This document shows, piece by piece, positions 7,360 through 9,025 of a DNA stretch of 9,025 nucleotides. The notes below the pieces were generated by a model. The model worked only from the letters and a program-made list of their open reading frames with translations, was not told the DNA's origin and did no database searches. The stretch is from NCBI GenBank assembly GCA_023231365.1, contig JALNVO010000106.1, positions 1 to 9,025 of the forward strand. The letters are read 5' to 3'. How positions within the stretch are numbered: the stretch's first letter is position 1; each line of letters starts with the position of its first letter. The position numbers and the translations under genes were made by a program. The DNA is from Fibrobacteraceae bacterium. Lineage in GTDB: Bacteria; Fibrobacterota; Fibrobacteria; Fibrobacterales; Fibrobacteraceae.

Positions 7360-7562
7360 ATAGACTCCTAATCGGTTAAACTACCCGGAATGCACTAAGC
7401 CGCAAAAGCAAAAACAATGGGGGTTCCAAGTTTTGCCACCGAAGCGGCTTTACGCAAACCGGTGATTGGTTTTTACCTGGACTACAGGTCCAAGTGCGGA
7501 CAAATTTAGAAAAATAGAGATCAGTGGCTAGTGCCTAATCGTGCTTTAGGCCCCGTTCCTTG
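7360..7562 (-). promoter_or_regulatory. Hairpin-rich rpsB leader, candidate autoregulatory region
   Basis: Read on the minus strand, this stretch holds four hairpins before the rpsB start. The arms are GCCTAA/TTAGGC (7533-7551), CTTGGAC/GTCCAGG with a 5-base loop (7476-7494), AAACC/GGTTT (7456-7472), and GCCGC/GTGGC with a UUCG tetraloop (7435-7448). The 5' arm of the tetraloop hairpin, as AAGCCGC (7444-7450), is also a perfect 7-base complement of GCGGCTT at 7397-7403, so two structures exclude each other. Ribosomal protein S2 is known to bind the rpsB leader in some bacteria. That this leader does so is inference. The 5' limit depends on the promoter candidate at 7568-7577. No open frame of note lies inside. 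Confidence 0.5.
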
Positions 7563-7567
7563 CGTCA

Positions 7568-7577
7568 ATCTATACCA
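7568..7577 (-). promoter_or_regulatory. Possible extended -10 promoter for the rpsB operon
   Basis: The minus strand reads TGGTATAGAT, an extended -10 element (TG-n-TATAGAT). No convincing -35 box lies 16-18 bases upstream. Transcription would start near 7562 and give a leader of about 200 bases containing all four hairpins. It is the best promoter-like site between the rpsB start and the lipoprotein terminator, but it was found by eye and other sigma factors were not considered. Confidence 0.35.
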
Positions 7578-7693
7578 AACACTTCCCGGATGAATCCAGA
7601 GACTTAAATGTGTCGAGAAAAAATCTCCGTTACAAATTCATAGATAAGCAAACCTACACTCGGGCATGAAACGCAATCAAACCTTCTTCAGAA

Positions 7694-8036
7694 CACCTCT
7701 AAAAATTGCTTTGCGAAAAAAAATGAGCGAAACCGAGCAATGGCAGGAACGATTCTCGGCTCAAACGAGAGCTGTAGTAATACTTGTATGCACAAAGCCG
7801 AGTTGCACCGACAAATGCGCAAGCACAAAAGTAATCAAAATCGTTCAACTCGAGAGTCGCTCTCAAACTAGCTTGAGCACGACCCAAGATGCGGACTATG
7901 ATACAAGGCATCCCCTGTTGCAAGCGGGATACAGCGGCAGAACTTGTTTTGGCATAGTTAGGCTCGGCAACAGGACTTTAGCCCACCAGTGCAACGTGTT
8001 GCAGCCTTTTTTGCCGTAAATGAACTTTTAGAGGTG
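7694..8036. other. Unexplained 343-bp block closed by an inverted repeat; candidate structured RNA
   Basis: The block starts with CACCTCTAAAA (7694-7704) and ends with its exact reverse complement TTTTAGAGGTG (8026-8036). Three further positions inward pair with one mismatch, giving 13 of 14. Inside are many more complementary arms. They include CTCGGC/GCCGAG (7755-7760 with 7797-7802), GAGAG/CTCTC (7852-7856 with 7860-7864), CTCAA/TTGAG (7862-7866 with 7873-7877), and CCTGTTGC/GCAACAGG (7914-7921 with 7967-7974). The palindrome TGCAAC-GT-GTTGCA lies at 7990-8003. Five copies of GTTGC or its complement could pair in alternative ways. I compared it from memory with tmRNA, RNase P RNA, SRP RNA, 6S RNA and group I introns and saw none of their conserved cores. 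No target-site duplication is visible. The strand is unknown, and a degenerate inverted-repeat element is the main alternative. The rest of 7578-8140 shows nothing I can name. Confidence 0.4.
7990..8012 (+). terminator. Weak plus-strand terminator candidate
   Basis: The palindrome TGCAAC-GT-GTTGCA (7990-8003) is followed after GCC by six T (8007-8012). The stem is only five or six pairs and the T run is three bases away, so it is a marginal intrinsic terminator. It would matter only if the block at 7694-8036 is transcribed from the plus strand. It could equally be an inner hairpin of that block. Confidence 0.22.
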
Positions 8037-8140
8037 ACCTTTAAAGCGTTCCCTTTTTATAAAAGGCACCGAGCTCATTCAACATATTGCTTCTGTTTAT
8101 ATTGAGCCCCCTGCCAAGCGAATTGCATTTGAGTACATAC

Positions 8141-8164
8141 AAAAAAATTCCGCCGAAACAGCGG
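8141..8164 (-). terminator. Intrinsic terminator after the lipoprotein gene
   Basis: On the minus strand the RNA forms a six-pair stem CCGCUG/CGGCGG with a UUU loop (8164-8150). It continues as AA followed by nine bases read AAUUUUUUU overall, ending in seven U (8147-8141). It lies 26 bases past the lipoprotein stop codon, as expected for a Rho-independent terminator. It separates that gene from the rpsB operon. Confidence 0.7.
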
Positions 8165-8190
8165 GGCTTTTCATCAGAATTCAAAAGAAA

Positions 8191-8804
8191 CTATTTCTTG
8201 CTGAGCTTGCTGCAGTCCCCATCCCAGAGATAGTCTGCCACAAAGTTCCGGTCGTCCACAATGAACTCGACCGTGCACTGACCTTCCTTGTAAACGAGGA
8301 CCTGCTGTTCCGTAACAGTGAAAATGTATTTTGGGCAGTCATGCAAAAGGGAAGATTCCGAGCATTTTACCCCTTCTTCTACAGGAAGAGCATAAGTCTC
8401 TGCAGGTTCTCCCCACTTGGCCTTCACATCACCGGCATCCTTCTTGAAATAGGCCTTGATCGCCTTGTTTTCACGCTTCTTGCCAAGGCCATCGCAATCT
8501 CCCGGCTTTCTCGCCCGAATGCGGTAGTTGCTGATAAGTCCCTGGTCATTCGCGAAAAGATCAATCATGCAAGCCTGCTTCAGAGCACCTATGGCGCCAA
8601 AGCCATTGATGCTTGAAGTCTGGGTGGACATCACGGCATATCCCACCACATGATAGCGATCCGCAAGAGTGGTATCTAGCGTAACTGCTTCCTTTTTATA
8701 GGGAACCTCGCTCAAATTTTTTTCACAAGCTGGTTGACCGTAGTCCCGCAGCCGACAAGGGCAAGAGTCATGGTCAAAACGGAGAGGCCTATTATTTTGT
8801 TCAT
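8191..8804 (-). CDS. Lipoprotein gene with an apparent frameshift at a run of seven A
   Basis: The ATG at 8804 has GAGGAG 8 bases upstream and opens a clear lipoprotein signal peptide: MNK, a hydrophobic core, then lipobox LVGC with Cys19. This frame stops at a TGA (8714-8712) after 30 codons. The following 170 or so codons, in the frame ending with TAG at 8191, read as normal protein from LSEVPYKKEAV onward. The break lies at AAAAAAA (8723-8717): one extra A, or a -1 slip there, joins both parts into a 204-residue lipoprotein. The mature part has several cysteines, a WGEPAETY segment and a C-terminal CTVEFIVDDRNFVADYLWDGDC stretch in two parts around Val-Asp. I do not recognise the family; a distant resemblance to SmpA/OmlA-type (BamE-like) lipoproteins is only an impression. 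An alternative start at 8859 stays in the second frame but lacks a signal peptide. Confidence 0.7.
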
Positions 8805-9025
8805 TACGTATTCTCCTCAGTGAATGTTTGCCATCATGAAAGATCAGGAGGAAAGGCATATAAGCCCCCCCATCGATTCACAAATGATATGGTAAATATA
8901 GTCATTTATCTTTAAATCCACATCCGTTAATCTCTAGGGTTCAATTCCCCGCAGAAGACAAACTTGTGATTTCCATACGCGGAAAACAGCTTTACCGCTT
9001 CAGAAGAACAACTCTTGTCCTCCTA
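8805..9025 (-). promoter_or_regulatory. Region upstream of the lipoprotein gene
   Basis: No complete gene is visible here. On the minus strand, TTGTGA and TATATG are 15 bases apart and frame a run of seven G (8871-8865), a weak promoter-like arrangement about 50 bases before the lipoprotein start. Farther upstream, TATATT near 8900 is another possible -10 site. From 9022 to 8927 the minus strand has an open stretch of 31 codons ending in TAA. It lacks a start codon and follows a TAG at the very edge of the window. Confidence 0.25.

Noticed and set aside
7522..7532. GCCACTG on the minus strand, resembling a cobalamin riboswitch box
   Set aside because: The other conserved B12-riboswitch blocks are absent and the downstream gene is rpsB.
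7699..7923. Minus-strand open frame of 74 codons with a TTG start
   Set aside because: It needs a TTG start without a ribosome site, and its composition does not look like a real protein.
7957..7963. GTTAGGC resembling an integron attC core site
   Set aside because: No matching inverse core at the right distance, and no integrase or cassette gene nearby.
7666..8019. Plus-strand open frame of 117 codons
   Set aside because: No ribosome site, unusual composition, no recognisable domain, and it lies over the inverted-repeat block whose hairpins explain the sequence better.
8805..8859. Start of the lipoprotein open frame at 8859
   Set aside because: It gives a charged N-terminus without a signal peptide, while the other frame shows a ribosome site, signal peptide and lipobox.
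8936..8950. GGGTTCAATTCCC resembling a tRNA T-arm
   Set aside because: The flanking sequence forms no acceptor, D or anticodon stem of tRNA size on this strand, and there is no CCA end.

Overview
The window reads as the chromosome of a Gram-negative bacterium outside the classical Proteobacteria, with GC content near 48% by eye. A Fibrobacter-like organism is my best guess from GC and protein style. That is weak inference and no taxonomic marker was tested. No phage, IS or CRISPR signature was found.

Positions 1-7360 are one long gene string on the minus strand, read from right to left: rpsB (ribosomal protein S2), tsf (EF-Ts), pyrH (UMP kinase), frr (ribosome recycling factor), uppS (undecaprenyl diphosphate synthase), cdsA (CDP-diacylglycerol synthase), dxr (DXP reductoisomerase), rseP (site-2 protease), and the first 83 codons of purD (GAR synthetase), which runs off the left edge. 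Gaps range from an 8-base overlap to 38 bases, so a single operon is likely. It starts with translation and nucleotide genes, continues with isoprenoid, undecaprenyl and phospholipid supply for the envelope, then an envelope protease and a purine gene. Three starts (tsf, pyrH, cdsA) lie well inside longer open frames and were set by Shine-Dalgarno sites and family N-termini.

Positions 7360-7577 hold a likely rpsB leader with four hairpins, one of which competes with a long-range helix, behind an extended -10 promoter candidate. Positions 7578-8140 have no credible gene. They contain an unexplained block of about 343 bp (7694-8036), closed by an 11-base perfect inverted repeat and full of further complementary arms. 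It could be a structured RNA or a small inverted-repeat element.

Positions 8141-8804 hold a minus-strand lipoprotein gene with its own terminator. Its signal peptide and lipobox are in one frame and the rest of the protein in another, with the break at a run of seven A. This may be a frameshift mutation, a sequencing error, slippage or phase variation. Positions 8805-9025 are its upstream region, with a run of seven G near a possible promoter and a short coding-like stretch at the right edge.

The points most worth a second look are the closed-repeat block at 7694-8036, the rpsB leader, the lipoprotein frameshift, and an EF-Ts whose TDFV motif reads TEPV.
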